DNA of 64,000 bases, from contig CM119263.1 in the NCBI GenBank assembly GCA_051294375.1, positions 28,192,293 through 28,256,292 of the forward strand, in the 5' to 3' direction. The first letter of the stretch is position 1. Each line of letters starts with the position of its first letter. This DNA is from Paraspadella gotoi. Its lineage: Eukaryota > Chaetognatha. The notes under the pieces are model-generated. The model was not told the origin of the DNA. It worked only from the letters and a program-made list of their open reading frames with translations, and did no database searches. The position numbers were made by a program, and so were the translations under genes. Below are positions 27,387 to 47,870 of the stretch, piece after piece.

Positions 27387-28348
27387 CTCTCCCCCCGCCA
27401 ACAGGCGACCCCAACCTCAATTTCATTCCTTTCCTGGTTGTCTCTCCTTACCTTTTCGTTCCTTGTCAATCCCGCGTGATTCTCTACGATGCTGACCGGC
27501 TGCTGCCGGGTGCGCCGCCGCGGCCGAGAGATCAGTTCAAGGGTCACAAGGATCAGATATACGCCGTCGCCGCTTACAAGTGAGAGATAGACGAAGACAA
27601 TAGGACAATGATTATTAGTAAATTAGAATATGACAATGACTTATTTTACAATTTTTGTATGTTTGTTTTTAAATATATTAAAGATCGAATCTAAAGTTGT
27701 TTTCAGAAAGTTAACAGAATAAATTACCCTATTTTCAAAAATTCCAAAAAAATTTTAAGCAATTAGACCTGCTTAACAATATAATTAATAATTAAGATTT
27801 ACATTTTTTTTTTCGTCAAATTTTTAAATACAGATTTTAATTCTGCTGTAAATGTAAAAACCGAAAAATAAATTTGTATTCGCTATTTATTGATTTTTAT
27901 TCAAAACTTCACATAACCCCATTGGACATTCTGTCTCTTTAATCCTTCCTACTTCTCAACTCTTCCTTCAAGGAACTGGGTCTTTACCGGTAGCAAGGAC
28001 GGCGAAGTAAAGGCCTGGAGCCTCAGCAGCCTCGCCTGCACCCACACCTTCAAGATGAAGTTCGGCAGCGTCTTCACCCTCACCTGCTGCGTCGACGGAC
28101 GCGGCGGCGACGGCGACGACGAAATCATCCGCTGCGTCGTCGCCGGCTGCACCAACTGCAGCCTCGTCCGCATCCCCTTCAATCAGCGAGCCACGCCCAA
28201 AGGCTTTGATTGGTCCAGATTGTGTCGCTGCTGCGCCGGAGGCTGCTGCGGCGGAGACCACGAAGAACCAGAGTATTTTCCGACGGACAACTTGGTTCCT
28301 AAAGTCATAGACTTCGGAACGTTCGCCGATGTGAGGAAACCTCACTGA
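18915..28348 (+). CDS. WD40-repeat protein with helical N-terminal part
   Basis: Sixteen exons join in consistent phase: 18915-18962, 19036-19133, 19580-19716, 20211-20343, 20687-20828, a 22-base microexon 21627-21648, 21695-21824, 21941-22024, 22139-22227, 23600-23693, 26170-26253, 26529-26591, 26670-26759, 27076-27301, 27405-27579 and 27973-28348 (TGA). The first five encode helical sequence (KESLSSIRMKELRAAEINLR, NAVMAIGVVETIEDKVNAV). Then come WD40-type blades: YLFASGQDKSLRVWNLETL, ALFSAGTDASIKVWRL, LLFSTSADMTIAVWSLDRL and NWVFTGSKDGEVKAWSLSSL, with GH dipeptides (KGHSG, SGHSA, KGHKD) before them. An acidic then Lys-rich insert (26170-26759) separates the blades. The C-terminus has a Cys cluster CRCCAGGCCGG. 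WD40 propellers are protein-binding scaffolds; the partner and pathway are unknown. The true start lies upstream. Confidence 0.85.
19133..19196 (+). repeat. 16-base tandem repeat (about 4 units)
   Basis: Units of 'cactgtgaacgaattc' begin at the donor site of the 19036-19133 exon and run into the intron. The donor 'gtgaac' is itself part of the repeat, so several alternative GT sites of the same sequence follow it. Confidence 0.85.
19399..19455. repeat. (GA)n microsatellite
   Basis: Intron of the WD40 gene and the counterpart of 14163-14212. Such runs recur throughout the window and create false Arg/Glu or Ser/Leu frames. Confidence 0.95.
19486..19562 (-). repeat. tRNA-like SINE head, block D copy
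   Basis: On the minus strand, 'ggtctaaggtgagggcg', then 'ttaccatggtaacgaatccc': a degenerate tRNA with A- and B-box-like parts. It lies just before the exon at 19580 and is the counterpart of 14240-14320. Confidence 0.45.
22341..23107 (+). mobile_element. Terminal-inverted-repeat element, about 767 bases
   Basis: Begins 'cagtgtgtcccaatggtact' after 'cta' and ends with its inverted form 'agtaccattgggacacacgg'. The interior is AT-rich without a transposase frame, so it is a non-autonomous element. 'cagtg' at the tips is seen in Tc1-like families, but a TA duplication is clear only on the left. It lies in the WD40-gene intron between 22227 and 23600. Further copies start at 17212 and at about 52767. 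Confidence 0.75.
23465..23556 (-). repeat. tRNA-derived SINE head
   Basis: On the minus strand 'gggtagctctgatagtaaaa' and 'gccatcg' form a D-arm with A-box. 'actaacgacgacg' sits where the anticodon arm would be, and 'ggttccggattcaatc' is B-box-like. The stems do not all pair, so this is a SINE rather than a working tRNA. GC-rich sequence to its left (23390-23465) may be the SINE body. Confidence 0.55.
24098..25057 (-). CDS. Drug/metabolite-type (EamA/SLC35-like) membrane transporter
   Basis: An intact single-exon frame of 319 residues, GC-rich compared with its surroundings, with about ten hydrophobic segments. The first half ends with the family-like pattern AGDAVTIIDLCVVWMSVGAA, RRKLPSK, then GVVLMTKPQFIFG. 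After a Gly/Asp linker (about residues 152-163) the second half repeats it with EGDIVAVFMSLEIPISYALA, then FWFLGQTPD, GLIFVAICVVTV. Two such halves define the EamA fold of the drug/metabolite transporter superfamily, and the length and loops recall the SLC35G group. The substrate cannot be told. It lies antisense within a WD40-gene intron and is free of shifts. The lack of introns suggests origin by retroposition, or simply a single-exon family. Confidence 0.85.
   Translation of the reverse strand: MYSPIVLALPILILPSISWSYFFFLIPFLDSLGPLDVVVVTVVLGVASVVVTAPLIAYFRSSPLGGADASALVRLGVVVAPAFEIAGRYLSFLCLRRLPAGDAVTIIDLCVVWMSVGAALARRKLPSKVLVGAVTLVVVGVVLMTKPQFIFGDGDGGGGGGDFPDVSLYYFLAFLDSLAHVVWMLLYDRLQKTGVHFSVLHVNYAAMMSASAVTLAFLKPASLGVFFARPVNALPVLGAVLLGTFDLLGRLSTVFALRWVEGDIVAVFMSLEIPISYALAFWFLGQTPDAPGFIGAGLIFVAICVVTVKDVADNRVDEE
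25060..26165. other. No gene: rest of the host intron
   Basis: T-rich sequence just upstream of the transporter start (25060-25250), then AT-rich intron with a (GTC/GTT)n run at 25980-26030. No promoter motif is clear enough to call. Confidence 0.5.
27317..27387. repeat. (ATCT)n microsatellite in a 103-base intron
   Basis: About 17 'tatc' units fill most of the intron 27302-27404. The acceptor 'ccaacag' follows directly. Confidence 0.95.
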
Positions 28349-28365
28349 TTGATTCGAGACCGCTT

Positions 28366-28370
<5 letters not shown>

Positions 28371-28456
<86 letters not shown>
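28371..28456. repeat. (CT)n microsatellite after the WD40 stop codon
   Basis: Lies 22 bases after the stop, within the likely 3' untranslated region. No clear AATAAA follows within the next 100 bases. Confidence 0.95.
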
Positions 28457-28457
<1 letters not shown>

Positions 28458-28769
28458 AAAGATATTGGGCACAAAAAAACACCGCGTACTAGACACGAGT
28501 GATCAATCTGATTTATTATTACTTTTTTAGCTGAAATAGAAATCAATTTCTCTAAAAAAAAATCATCGATACTCATTTATTAACTGTTAAGACAAGACTG
28601 TTAAGATTACACCTCTTGGATTATCTGCGCTCGGTCAGAACGCTCCAGGCCAAGCTCCCCGCTTCACCCTCTGCCCGACTTAATGCCAGACTCGCTGCCC
28701 GCGCCTCCGACCGCCTCGACGATCGACTGCCCGACCGAGTCTTTCGATTAGTCGCCCGTCTCTCAGACA

Positions 28770-34727
<5,958 letters not shown>

Positions 34728-34839
34728 GATCACGCGACTGATCAGAGCCCGGCGCCCTTGGCCTCGGAGCCTTTCCATCTTCTTGTCTGAAACGCAGGTG
34801 ACTGAGTGAACGATGTGAATGATGTGAAAGATTCCAAAG

Positions 34840-35285
34840 TGCTTACTAACGACTGCCCACTGCTTACTTTACATCTCACGCTCCCCTGGCCACTGCTTGA
34901 TCTTATTCTCACTCTACCCTGGCCACTCCTTACATAACATATCACGCTCCCCTAGCCACTGCTTGATCTTATTCTCACTCTACCATGGCTACTGCTTACT
35001 TTACATCTCGCTCTCTTCTGGCTACTGCTTGCTCTACATCACACTCTACCCGAGCACTGCTTGATCTTATTCTCACTCTGGCTTCTGCTTGCTCTGTGGC
35101 GGCTCTACCTCTCAATCTCCTCTGGTCACTGCTTCCTCCACTTTTAAAACTGTGTGTACTTAACTATACTATTAGCCTGAACTACTGTCCACTGGCCCGG
35201 ACTTGCCTTTCTTCTCACTTTACCCAGGCCACTTCTTGCTCTACTAGTCACTTTCCCCAACTCACCTCTTGCTCAACTTTTTAAG
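34840..35285. repeat. Minisatellite, about 33-40 base unit
   Basis: Degenerate units built on 'gccactgcttgatcttattc' and 'tcactctaccctg' with length variants. Some units contain 'ctactgcttgctctacatc'. There is no convincing coding potential. Confidence 0.8.
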
Positions 35286-35389
35286 CATCACTTAATAGAC
35301 TACATTCCTACGCTTCACAGCCCACTTCTAATTATTGTTCAACACAACTTTCAACTTTAGGCTTTTGTTTTCATTTACCTAAAAAAGAT

Positions 35390-38727
<3,338 letters not shown>

Positions 38728-39063
38728 TTGTGGATTCGAACCGGACTTCTGAACCAACGCCGGACGCTGTCTTGGTTCTCCCGGTTCGATGTGGTCAACA
38801 CCAAAAACGACGACATCGCCGACGCCCAACAGGAAACGGCAATGAAGCAATACGACGAAGACGTTGATGCCAGAAACTATGACGACATCGGAGAAGACGA
38901 AAGTCTAAAAATACGACGCCTCCACATTTACTGCGATGAGGACAAAGATGGATGGCAACGACGACGATCCGACCACTTTACAAAAATTATCAGAGTCGCT
39001 CAGTTAATAGAATGCGAGCTTTTTTGTCACAAAACGAAGAGAGAGAGAAAAAGAAGCTTGTAA
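38728..39063 (+). CDS. Acidic open frame, unrecognised
   Basis: I do not recognise it. The 111-residue frame reads FDVVNTKNDDIADAQQETAM, then KQYDEDVDARNYDDIGEDES and LHIYCDEDKDGWQRRRSDH, and runs into a (GA)n tract before its stop. The middle is less AT-rich than its surroundings and looks coding, perhaps one exon of a gene. Its opposite strand starts with a tRNA-like B-box (complement of 'ggattcgaaccgg'), so the first 25 or so residues may be SINE sequence. An inverted copy is at about 49965-50280. Confidence 0.3.
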   Translation: MWIRTGLLNQRRTLSWFSRFDVVNTKNDDIADAQQETAMKQYDEDVDARNYDDIGEDESLKIRRLHIYCDEDKDGWQRRRSDHFTKIIRVAQLIECELFCHKTKRERKRSL

Positions 39064-39077
39064 TGTTTGTTTGTTGA

Positions 39078-39145
<68 letters not shown>

Positions 39146-39853
39146 AGAGAGAGAGAGAGAGAGAAGAGAAGAGGAGGAAACAAAGTCTATTGTTTTTTTT
39201 CGTTTTATTCTTCAGAACGGGTTACAAATTACAAAATAAATATTTTATGACTGCTTGAGCTGTTTTCATAGCGGCTCAAATATTGAAAAACAATATGATG
39301 TATAATTTTATTGTATTCACGAGATTATTGGTAGCTCAACGAATAAATTCAGAAAAAAACAATTAAATTGAAAACATTATTGAAAAGTGCCGAATTGACA
39401 AAAATCGGAAAAATTGAGAGAGTGAAACAAAGACGCGCACTGTATTTGCGAAATAAAGTTAAAATATAATTCAATAAATAAACAAAATTTAAATAAATAA
39501 TAAAATAAATAAATAAATTAAAAAACTACATTAATTAATTAATTAATTATTTAATTAAATTTAAATTAAATAGACAATGGCAGTTATAAATAAATTGTAT
39601 TGAAAGAAAAGGACGAATTCCTTGACGTACTACTTACCCCGCGAGTCGATGTGCGAATCGACGAAGAAGTTGCGCTCAAATTAGAAAAACGCGAGACTTT
39701 CTACGTATTCTTTCTCTTCTCTTTCTTTTTCTTCTTATCTTTTCGTCTCTCTTTCGTCCGTTTTTCGCTTCGCGTTTCGCAACGAAAGACTTAGGATCGA
39801 AGATGAGACGAAAGAAAAGAAAGACGCGATACTCGCGTTACGACGTTCGCGAT

Positions 39854-39884
<31 letters not shown>

Positions 39885-40094
39885 TCTCACTCCGGCGCGG
39901 AGGCCGGGCACAGCGCCGGCCGCGCTGCAATTCAGACTTTGCAATAATTACACCTGGTAACTTTTTTTTTTGTTGTTTATTTTCTGTTCCATCTTGCATT
40001 TGAGTTCTTAGAAGTACACACTACAAAAGAATTTGTAAAATAGCTATGCGAACAAATTAAAAAAGAAAAGCTGACCGAATATTATCAACCAAAG

Positions 40095-40192
40095 AATTTA
40101 CAAATTTTAAATTTCAAATTTCAAATTTCAAATTTCAAATTTCAAATTTCAAATTTCAAATTTCAAATTTCAAATTTCAAATTTCAAATTTT
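40095..40192. repeat. Heptamer tandem array (AAATTTC)n
   Basis: About 14 units of 'aaatttc'. It recurs as the complement at 48558-48672, as part of the inverted block, there with about 16 units. Confidence 0.95.
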
Positions 40193-40484
40193 TATATCGA
40201 ATCATTTATTCTTGAAACTTTCGTTCCTTTCACATTAAATCTTAGTTTGAAACCAAGTCAGTTTAATGCAGGCAAAACTACCATTATAATATCGTAACCA
40301 AGCATTCCTCTCATGTTTTTTTCCACTCACACTTCGGCAAGCTGATATTCGCAGTCGACCAAGCAGTTTCCCACCGGCGCCAGAATTCGACCTCGGCCGA
40401 AGGTTTTTTTTTTCCATGGACGCGCGAGATAAGCGTGAGACTCCAAACGATTATAAATTCTCTCATGCTTTTCGATGCTTCTCT

Positions 40485-40517
40485 TCTCTCTCTCTTCTCT
40501 CTCTCTCTCTCTCTCTT

Positions 40518-40565
<48 letters not shown>

Positions 40566-40575
40566 TCTCTCCTCT

Positions 40576-40613
<38 letters not shown>
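40485..40613. repeat. (CT)n microsatellite
   Basis: Interrupted CT run at the boundary between blocks Q and S. The same boundary recurs in the inverted copies. Confidence 0.95.
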
Positions 40614-40615
<2 letters not shown>

Positions 40616-41400
40616 ATATACTAATGTTTAAAGTAAGGAGACAATGTGGCGAGTATATCACTAAGGGTAGTGAAAGTTACATACGAAAATTCTAAAAGTC
40701 AATTATGAACAACATACCATCAGTGAACATTAATTTGTAAAAAAAATTAGTTTTATGTTTTTTTAATTTCGATAGTATAAGTACTATCCTTATAAAAATC
40801 GAAAAATTTCAAAATAGTCTTTTCTTAATTTTGATTCAGATTTGAATTCCTCGTCAAAAGTTGATAAAAGAAAATATAAATCATTTTAAAAATTCTTTCA
40901 TTAAGTGGGTTAAAAATTAAAAAAACTATATTTAATATATAAAAAGTTAATTTTCAGCTTAAAATATAGCTTTTTCTAATTTTTGACCCACTTAATGAAG
41001 GAATTTTTTAAAAAGAGTTATATTTCTTTTTATCAACTTTTTATGACGAATCCAAATCTGCAAAAATATCTTAGAAAAAACTGTTTTTGAAATTTTAACA
41101 TTTATTGGTTTAGTACTAGTATAAATATGGCCTACTGCGTAAATTGAAATATTTATTATAAATTTTTTTATTACAAAATGTTCATTAGTATATAGTTGTT
41201 CGTTCTTCACTTTTACGAACTTTTAAATTNNNNNNNNNNNNNNNNNNNNNNNNNATTTTCGTATGTAACTTTCACTACGCCTTAGTGAATATATCGCCAC
41301 ATTGTCTCCTTACTTTAAACATTAGTATATCAAAGAGTCTTTCTCTGCTCTCTCCTTCGTCTACTTCTTCTCACCTCTCTCTTCTCTCTCTTCTTAGTTC

Positions 41401-41441
<41 letters not shown>

Positions 41442-42104
41442 GATATACTATACTGTTTAAAGTACAGGGAACAATGTGGGTCAGATAGTATCACTAGAGC
41501 TGTATGTGATACAGTTGGGACATAACGAAAATTCTACAAAGTCAATTATTGAAACAAATACCATCAGTGAACATTAATTTGTAAAAAAAATTAGTTTAAC
41601 TGTTTTTATTTCATATATAGTACTATTCTATTAAAGATCGAAATAATTTCAAAATTAGTCTTTGTCTTAATTCTTGATGCAGATTGAATTCCTCGGTCGA
41701 AAAGCTGTGATTAAAAGAAAATATAAATCCATTTAAATTCTTTCATTGAAGTGCGGTTCAAAATTAAAAAAAACTATCATTTAATATATAAAAAGTTAAT
41801 TTTCAGCTTAAAATATAGGCTTGTTTCTAATTTTTGAGCCGCCACTTAAAATAAGAATTTTTATACAAAAGAGTTATATATTCTATTTTATCACATCTTT
41901 TTATGACGAATCACAATCTGCAAAAATATCTTAGAAAAAAACTGTTTTTGAAATTTAACATTTATTGGTTTAGTTACTAGTATATATAATACTGGCCTAC
42001 TGACTAATTGAAATATTTATTATGAATTTTTTAGTACAAAAATGTTCATTATTATATATAGTTGTTCGTTCTTTCACTTTTAGAACTTTTAATTAAAGTT
42101 AAAT
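40613..42104. repeat. Block S: inverted and direct copies around a gap
   Basis: 40613-41229 is AT-rich. After the 25-N gap, 41255-41340 is the inverse of 40610-40695, and 41447-42100 repeats 40613-41229 in direct orientation with many one-base differences. Inside 40613-41229 there is also a smaller inverted repeat around 'aaaaattagaaaaag'-type sequence (40890-41010). No gene. Confidence 0.75.
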
Positions 42105-45100
42105 TTAGAAATGTTACTACGCCTTAATATTCACATTCCGCCTGCACGTACCACCATTGGCTCCATAGGGGGTAACGCATATCGGCCAAGTGTGCGTTAC
42201 TATCCACAGTCCTACGACTTTCCAGCATTAAAAATTAACACTAGTCCCGAAGTCCTAATCACTTGAAGCGCACTAATCATAAGACAATCTTTTAATTTAA
42301 GAAAAATTAATTAATTCCAATTTAAATAAAAAGGGCCGTTCTGGGAAAAAAAAGGCCGACTGGACACGCTTGAAGTGAAAAGCTCTGTTGTAGAAGACGA
42401 AAATAGTAGATGTCTTTTATATTTCTTTTATTTTTCTTAGAACTAATAGAGTTTTCAAGCTCTGTTTTGACGTATATGCTTTGTTACTTTTTGTTTACTG
42501 GTATCTATAGTTTTACGCGCTGGAGGGTAAAAGGCGTTTACTTTTTTTAGAGAAAACTCCTTGTGGCAAAATTTAAATCAAATCAAGTTTTAGTCAATTT
42601 GCATCTTTATTTCCTTTGTCTTCAATCGAGTCCGAACAAACTAAAGTTAGAATTACAAAACTAGTGTGAGTATCGTATTAAGTATATATAACACATACAT
42701 GGAGAATGGAAGAAAGTACCAAAATTTGGAGATTAAGATACGCGGTGTTGAATGAGAATGACGAATGCGACGACGAGATTTTGTGTGCGAAGGAGAAGAA
42801 TCAATAGCTGATTTTAAGTCACGGGCAAGATAGATTGTTTTATTGTTTATTGTTTATGCAGTTAAAGATAATGTTTTTACCAATTTCATAGAGACAGAAC
42901 AACCAAACTGTAAAAACATAAATTACAAAAACGTGCGAATGCCCCCCTCTTCTCCTCTCTCTGCTCTCTCTCTTCTCTCCTCTCTCTCTCTCTCCTCATA
43001 CATCCCGTCTTCCCTTTACATTCCGTTTAGCGGCTTTTCGCCCAAGGACGAGACGGGATGTGGTGGGGGGCGGGTCGACGGCGAAGTAGACCTTCGCGAC
43101 CCAAATCCAGTTTTCAATTTTCCCCCTTGTCGTTATACGAGACGAACGCACAACGATGTGCGTGCGATAGTACGTGCGATATGGCCGTGCGACGAGAATG
43201 TGAACACGTGCGGTGAGTGACTCCGGCTGCAGCAAGTGAAGATAAGTTTACTTTTTACTTGGTATAGTTCTTTGTTGTTGTAATGGATATATTTTGGGGA
43301 AGAGGAAGCAGAAATGAAAACGAAAATGATCGAAAATCCAGCATAGAATAAGGTTGACTTAGAAAATGAAAAAAATTGGACATGCAAACAAATTCACTAT
43401 TCCACTCACCCGATTCCCGACCGGATTACTGCTAGTAAGGACGCGGTTATTTGTCTTACTCGACTTAAAAACAAATCTGTAAAACTTGCCTTACCCTATA
43501 ATCTGAAAAGTCTTTATAAATAGTTAAGAAAAAACGACGAAAGGATACGTAAAGACGGACAGAAATTAAAATAAAACATCTTCATAAGCAAACCGTTAAT
43601 CCTAAAAAAAAACAAAAACGACCTTGTTTTCCAAAATTTCAACTGTTGTTGTTGACGAATCCATTTCGTCGAATTCTGTCTCGCGTCGACGAATAATTCG
43701 TCGCGCATGAAAATTTTCTTGATGAAACGAAATTGTTTGGGGCGTGGGCTCGATTTATAAGCTGGAAGATCGCCTATTGATTGAATTCCTTTTTTTGCCT
43801 CGATGCGGTCGGTCGATCGAATTTGTTAATTTAGAAAAAATTTTCCCGTACCTATTCCGACGTCGTATTTAATTTGTTTGGCGTATTTACTGTTCACGCC
43901 ACCTCAGTCTATGGTTTTCGTTCTAAGTTTACGTAAAGTACAATTTTTCGTTTAATCTCGCCATTTTATATTTAATAGTATAAAAAAAAAAAAGTCGTCG
44001 CATCGTTTGAACTTTTTTGTGACAAGGATGGGCCGGAAATAAACCGGCCGGGCCAAAGGTTTCTCGCGAAAATCTTCAGTTTAAGTTAAACGTGGGAATA
44101 GATTTTGTTTTTATCTTCGTGTCTCGATGCAAACATTTGAAACACTGAGAGTCATTTAAACTTGACAACTTCTTTAAGGATATTCGGTTAAAAATTAAAA
44201 TGTCTTCGGGCTGAAAACTAAAAGACCGATTACCTTCTCTGTGGCATAAAATGTAAAAAAATAATACAAACAAACCATAAAACGAAGAACAAACAAACAA
44301 TTTTTCTTAAGCAAAGATCGCCGGGGAGTGTCACGACGCAGAAAATGGTTTTACTCTCAACTAGAGACGGAAACAAAATGAAAAAAATGAGTCACGCATT
44401 GAAAATAAAAATTATAAAACAATAATCACGACTGTGGATAAAAAAGAGGCAAACCTTAGATGTACATTAAATGAAAGAAAATATTGACAAGATAGTAACG
44501 AATGAAAAATTCAATGCAATGTTAGTCCTCTTTTATAAGTTTTTATAAACCAACTATTTGATAATTCCGGATATTTTCCTAAAGCACAACCAACTTCTTC
44601 ATAACAAAACAAAAAACTTTAAATTTGGTAAAAGAAAGAAAGAAAAGTCTAAAAAAAACGCAACAACCAATCATTTTTATTTATTTATATGCCTTGAGGG
44701 GCTAAATTATTGCCCTAACAAAAGTTTAATTGGTACTTTCATGAGGCGAGACAGCCGCCGGTTGTTGTGGACAAGCGCTTGATGTTAAAACGACGAGCGA
44801 ACTGACATAAAAGAAGACGATAAGAACGACGAAAATGGCGAGAGAAGCTACAATAATAGGGAGGAGTTGCGACACATGACAATTTTCGTTACATTTTTTC
44901 TCTATCATTTATATCTTAGCCTTTTTCAAAATATTTTAAATTAGTCCGAAAGTATTAAAATATTACACGACATGATTCGATATCCAATTTTTTTTAGCTT
45001 ACTAAGCCTAGGGGGACATTATCTTGAAATTTTAAATAAGTTAACGCACTTTGCAGTGTAAAACTTTTAAAATCGTATTTTGTTTTAAACTGATTTTTTG

Positions 45101-45420
45101 AACTAGTGGATCTTTAGAGTAAAAAAATAAGTAAAAACTGAAGAAGGAAACGCAAGAGCGGATAGGGAAGAGAAATAATTAATAATAATAATAATAATTA
45201 ATCTTTACAAAAATTAAGCGATTATTCATTTTTATCACTAAACAAAGAACGCTCCTATATAGAGTTGAGTTTAGTCTAGACCGAAAACAATCTTTAGACA
45301 TCGACGAGCTATATAAAAGTCCAAACCAGTCCAAACAAGTCAAAATAAGTTAAACTTTAATGAAATGCTAATCGGAACAGTAAAGCTTCGAATAGGAACA
45401 CAATTACAAGATGCAACGAT
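42105..45420 (-). repeat. Inverted copy of block P
   Basis: Reads as the reverse complement of 35390-38727, for example the 'gtggcataaaatgtaaaaa' stretch at 44240 and the (CT)n run at 42945-42995 (shorter than its partner). Open frames differ from those in block P because of shifts, which argues that none is a conserved protein. Confidence 0.8.
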
Positions 45421-45459
45421 TCTCGTTGTACGCATAGCTAGTTGGACTCCAGACTCTCT

Positions 45460-47870
45460 GCCTTCCATTCATTCAGTTCTTTATTCGCTTTAATTTTTTA
45501 GTACATCAAGCTGAGATATCAAACATACGTAAAAAAAAAATGAGTTTCTCAATAAATACAAGTTGAAACAAGTTTCGTTTTTAAACCCTCGAGAAGTTTC
45601 TAACAACATAGTCAAAATGTTTAGATCAGTGGGTGTGCAGAAGTGTAGTCTTAACATGATTAAAACTCAGAGATAAATTATGGACTAATGTCCTACCTGG
45701 GAAGTAGCCTATGAAAAATGCTTAAATTAAAAGCAGTATATCGAATCTGGATGTCGCAAATGGTAAGTAGTTGTGTGATAATGACTTCTTGACTATGTTT
45801 TAAGGAATATTTTTGAAAGGAAGTTGACTTTAAGAGTATAAATATTAGAAAAAATGTAGAGCAGAGAAAGATATGTGGTCATTGTCTGTTCGGCTTAACA
45901 TTCACAGTATTATTGTAAGCTTCTCTACGCAACAAATTTGCCGTAAGGGTCCGCCAGTGGACGCGTTAGTACGTTATTCGTAGTCTTCTTTACTCAGTCC
46001 GTACGGTCGTCGTATTAATTCACAAGCGCTCATTGTCAAGCAAAACCACAACGGCGGAGCTGTTTCACACTCAGCCTTATTTAGTACAATTAAGATTTTG
46101 AAAGAAGATGATTATTGTAAGCGCCAGCTCAAGAGCATAATGAAAACTAGAGAAAGAAGTGATGATTGGATGTTGAGGTATGTCTGGTATTTTTTAAGAC
46201 TTCTCTATCTAGTTAGCTTACTAGCAAGAAATGTTAAAGTTCCTAGTTGAGTTTTGATTGAATATAAGAAAAGAGTCAAGCCAGTGCTCGGTAGAGTGTG
46301 ATGATTTGGTAGCTGTGCCTTAAGGGAGCAATATCCGCCGCAGATAAATCACTAAAAGTAGATAGGGTTAATACAGTAACATTAAAGGCAGGAAGATCTA
46401 ACATTTGTCAAATGTTAAATACTTCAGTTCACTTGTCAAAGTTATATCTTTCTTCTTCGATTTTTTATGTTAATCTTAGGGTGCTCTTATGCGATGTTTA
46501 GATTATTATAAGATATCAAAGCAATGCTGGTGGCGATATGGGTGGTGCTTGTGATATTATTTATAGTTTTACATAGTAATGGCGGTTGACTCTTTTTTTT
46601 CATTTTTTCAACGTCTTTAAGTGCAGAGGATGTTACAAACATCTTCTGCGTGTTGACACTTTCGGGCGGATTCTTTTGCTAGAGTGAGAATAAGATCAAG
46701 CATAGTGTAGCCAGAGGTAACTAATGTTTGTTTTGTTCGTGCGTTTTTATGGGTTATGGATTGTAGATTTTATTGATAAAATATTTAACACAGACGGGAA
46801 ATGTAATGTTGTCTTGGTCTTCAGCAGCTGTGCAAGACATTTAAGTTTTAATACCGAAACTTTCCTAGAACTATTAACAGGCAAATTTGTTCAGTCATAT
46901 CTCGAATCGCTTTCTCAGCTTGTTTATTACATCTTCTCGAACAATACGAGCAACAATAGACACCGATTTCTTTTGCACAGATTTGCTTTAAGATCTGAGA
47001 TTCGCAGGAGAAACCTTCGGGACCGTTGTACATTTTGCGCGCGCTCCCTTGTGCCATTTGCAAATCAAAGCAGCTTCATCCGAGTGCGGTACGAGCTTGT
47101 TTTATTGTTGTATACAATTAGAGACTATATTATTGCACAGGCCGTAAAGCGAAACAACTGTAGGACTGTAAGCAGGCAGCTAGCACAAAAGCGTTAGACT
47201 GACAATAGACTAGAAACTTATGAATTCCTCATTTGGGACGGTGTGTGAACTACGTAGAATACCGGTAAACAAATTTAAACTACGACAGCGAATAGTACGG
47301 GAAAATTATTTCTAATTAACAAATTTGATACGCCGACCATTCAGCAAAAAAAGAATCAATCTAGAGGGATCTTGCAGCTTGGGTAGAGGTCGAGCTACAG
47401 GCAAAAAACGGCGCAAACTAAAATTGTCGATATCCATCCAAGAATAATGTTTTTCATGCCGACGATTATTTCGTCGGATCGCGAGACGGACGAGCAATTC
47501 CGACCGAGAATGGATTCCTTCAACAACAACGAGTGAGAATTTTGGGAGAGGGAAAAAGAAGGGTCGTTATTTTGTTTTTTTTTTTTTTTATGGGAAGGTT
47601 TATCTTATATTCTAATATAAGATATTTAAATAATATAAGCTTTCCGTGTAACGCATAACGTGAGAATGCTCTTGATTGTGCCGCTCTCTTTCGCTTGGTC
47701 ATAAACGCGTTATAAAACTCACTTTATTATTGCAAGTGTAGTTATAGGTTAAGGGCAGTTTAATTTGTATTTGTTTTGAAGGACTTAAACAGAATAAGCA
47801 GCAGATCCGTTAGAGACGATAGCAGGACAATCACGGAGAGTGTCGGAATTCGATGATGAGAGAGAGAGGA
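45460..47870 (+). repeat. Low-quality direct copy of block P
   Basis: Follows 35660-37380 in order but with differences every few bases, for example 'cgacagcgaatagtacggga' against 'cgacgcgaataggtacggga'. This looks like unpolished single-read sequence. The 157-residue frame at 46724-47197 falls in it and has no counterpart in the cleaner copies. Confidence 0.7.

Larger units (their letters stand above)
38728..40480 (+). repeat. Block Q, copied inverted at 48237-50270
   Basis: Holds the acidic open frame at 38728-39060, a (GA)n run (39078-39178), AT-rich spacer, a coding-like stretch at 39600-39950 and a heptamer array (40095-40192). The inverted copy shows the same order backwards, with N gaps in place of two of these parts. 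Confidence 0.8.

Noticed and set aside
27968-28576. 202-residue minus-strand frame opposite the last WD40 exon
   Set aside because: Shadow of the GC-rich exon continued through the (CT)n run; the plus strand has the WD40 motif and the phase-matched splice site.
39600-39794. 64-residue frame with EFLDVLLTPRVDVRIDEEVA
   Set aside because: The start looks coding but runs into a Phe/Ser-rich pyrimidine stretch; no splice sites were found and the inverted copy is hidden in a gap.
40095-40192. CRISPR-like array or telomere repeat
   Set aside because: The heptamers are contiguous without spacers and do not match any telomere motif I know; it is a simple tandem repeat.
46724-47197. 157-residue open frame
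   Set aside because: Lies in the unpolished copy of block P; the cleaner copies at 36500-37000 and 43800-44300 do not encode it.
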